From Armatimonadetes bacterium Uphvl-Ar2 (GTDB taxonomy: Bacteria; Armatimonadota; Fimbriimonadia; Fimbriimonadales; Fimbriimonadaceae), in the NCBI GenBank assembly GCA_002162095.1, contig CP021424.1, positions 1,984,001-2,048,000 on the forward strand: DNA of 64,000 nucleotides, written 5' to 3'. Made by a program: the position numbers and the translations under genes. Every line of letters begins with the position of its first letter. Within the stretch, counting starts at the first letter, position 1. This document shows positions 63,533 through 64,000 of this stretch, piece by piece. Under the pieces are notes generated by a model. That model was not told where the DNA came from. It searched no databases and saw nothing but the letters and a program-made list of their open reading frames with translations.

Positions 63533-64000
63533 GATCTACAAGATACCCACACCGGCGGCCCCCGATTCGGCCCTTCTGATCCTCAATCCGGCGGCCGGCA
63601 AAGGGAAGCAAGATGTACCCCTGGTGGGCGAGCACATCTTGACCGTCGAAACCGAGGAGCCCGGCCACGCCACGGTGCTTGCGGCCGCGGCAGTGGCAGC
63701 GGGATGGCAGCGCATCATCGCCGGGGGTGGCGACGGCACCCTCAACGAGGTAGTGCAGAGCGTGGCGGGCACCGACGTGACCCTGGGGCTGTGGCCCGTG
63801 GGGACCGCCAACGACTACGCGCGCAGCGCGGGCCTGCCCACGGACCTGACGGCGGCGCTGGATTTGGCGGCCTCGGGGCAGGGCACGCCGGTGGATTTGG
63901 CCCGGGTGAACGGCAAGCACGACTGCGTGAACTTAGGTGGGCTGGGGTTCGACGCCGAAGTCGTGCGCCGCTACCACGCGGCTGGCCCCGTTGTGAAAGC
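63531..64000 (+). CDS. Diacylglycerol/lipid kinase-like protein (5' part)
   Basis: At least 156 residues of a DAGK catalytic-domain protein. LLILNPAAGKGKQD is the first conserved loop; IIAGGGDGTLNEVVQSV is the nucleotide-binding GGDGT motif; PVGTANDYARSAGLP and LGGLGFDAEVVRRY follow in the family order. YegS/DgkB-like enzymes phosphorylate diacylglycerol or related lipids. The 3' part lies outside the window. ATG 63531 shares its first two bases with the divergent start; no other start gives the complete N-terminal strand. Confidence 0.88.
   Translation, partial: MIYKIPTPAAPDSALLILNPAAGKGKQDVPLVGEHILTVETEEPGHATVLAAAAVAAGWQRIIAGGGDGTLNEVVQSVAGTDVTLGLWPVGTANDYARSAGLPTDLTAALDLAASGQGTPVDLARVNGKHDCVNLGGLGFDAEVVRRYHAAGPVVK

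Overview
The window is about 64 kb of GC-rich bacterial chromosome. It is densely packed, and many neighbouring genes are joined by ATGA/GTGA start-stop overlaps. It holds a prepilin with an H-X9-DG-type C-terminus, type IV pilus ATPases, MreB/MurA, a B12-dependent ribonucleotide reductase with NrdR, and a seven-subunit Mrp antiporter. Several genes have a -10-like hexamer only 6-7 bases before the start codon. Together this suggests a diderm-type lineage such as Armatimonadota (Fimbriimonadia-like). That placement is inference; no rRNA gene is present to test it.

Layout. 1-5.1 kb: 3' part of mfd (minus strand), a detached nuoB-nuoI pair of complex I, then a prepilin-like secreted protein overlapping a tiny lipoprotein. 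5.1-10.1 kb: a flavodoxin and a four-gene BMP-type nucleoside ABC importer. 10.1-21.2 kb: a tandem 6-pyruvoyl-tetrahydropterin-synthase fusion, an HNH protein, murA, mreB, a two-component pair whose NtrC-like regulator has no DNA-binding domain, ahcY, an acyl-CoA dehydrogenase and a LolA-like protein. 21.2-26.9 kb: the complete mnh/mrp ABCDEFG operon, whose last gene runs into a CAT-anticodon tRNA. 27-33.6 kb: two AT-richer islands of unknown genes, separated by a sigma factor, a class A beta-lactamase-like protein and an M14 peptidase. 33.6-40.6 kb: carbonic anhydrase, a GDPD-like enzyme, two cyclophilins, dCMP deaminase and a wecA-wecB-uppP-pth chain. 40.6-47.2 kb: two tandem paralogues of the unknown secreted family, a matrixin/MarR/lamin-tail operon, pheA and a half-GDPD protein. 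47.2-53.8 kb: nrdR-nrdJ, a probable structured small RNA, galT, DUF1289 and an M14 amidase. 53.8-64 kb: a 51-residue CxxCH microprotein, a GHL10/GH95/SGNH carbohydrate operon, tRNA-Leu, pilB-HDOD-pilT and the start of a diacylglycerol-kinase-like gene.

The least explained material is: (i) a three-member family of secreted proteins (26995-28203, 40617-41840, 41892-43106), whose first locus is driven by a promoter with a spacer made entirely of a GA dinucleotide repeat, a layout typical of phase-variable promoters; (ii) two adjacent membrane proteins sharing a G-x-x-V-P-G motif (32225-33553); (iii) a rod-folding, terminator-ended RNA of about 170 nt between nrdR and galT; and (iv) the membrane-anchored microprotein ending in CTSCH.

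Three genes within 8 kb (BMP lipoprotein, first permease, mreB) are each broken by loss of one base in a G/C run. mreB is normally core, so base-call error is more likely than gene decay; these genes should be read as composite.
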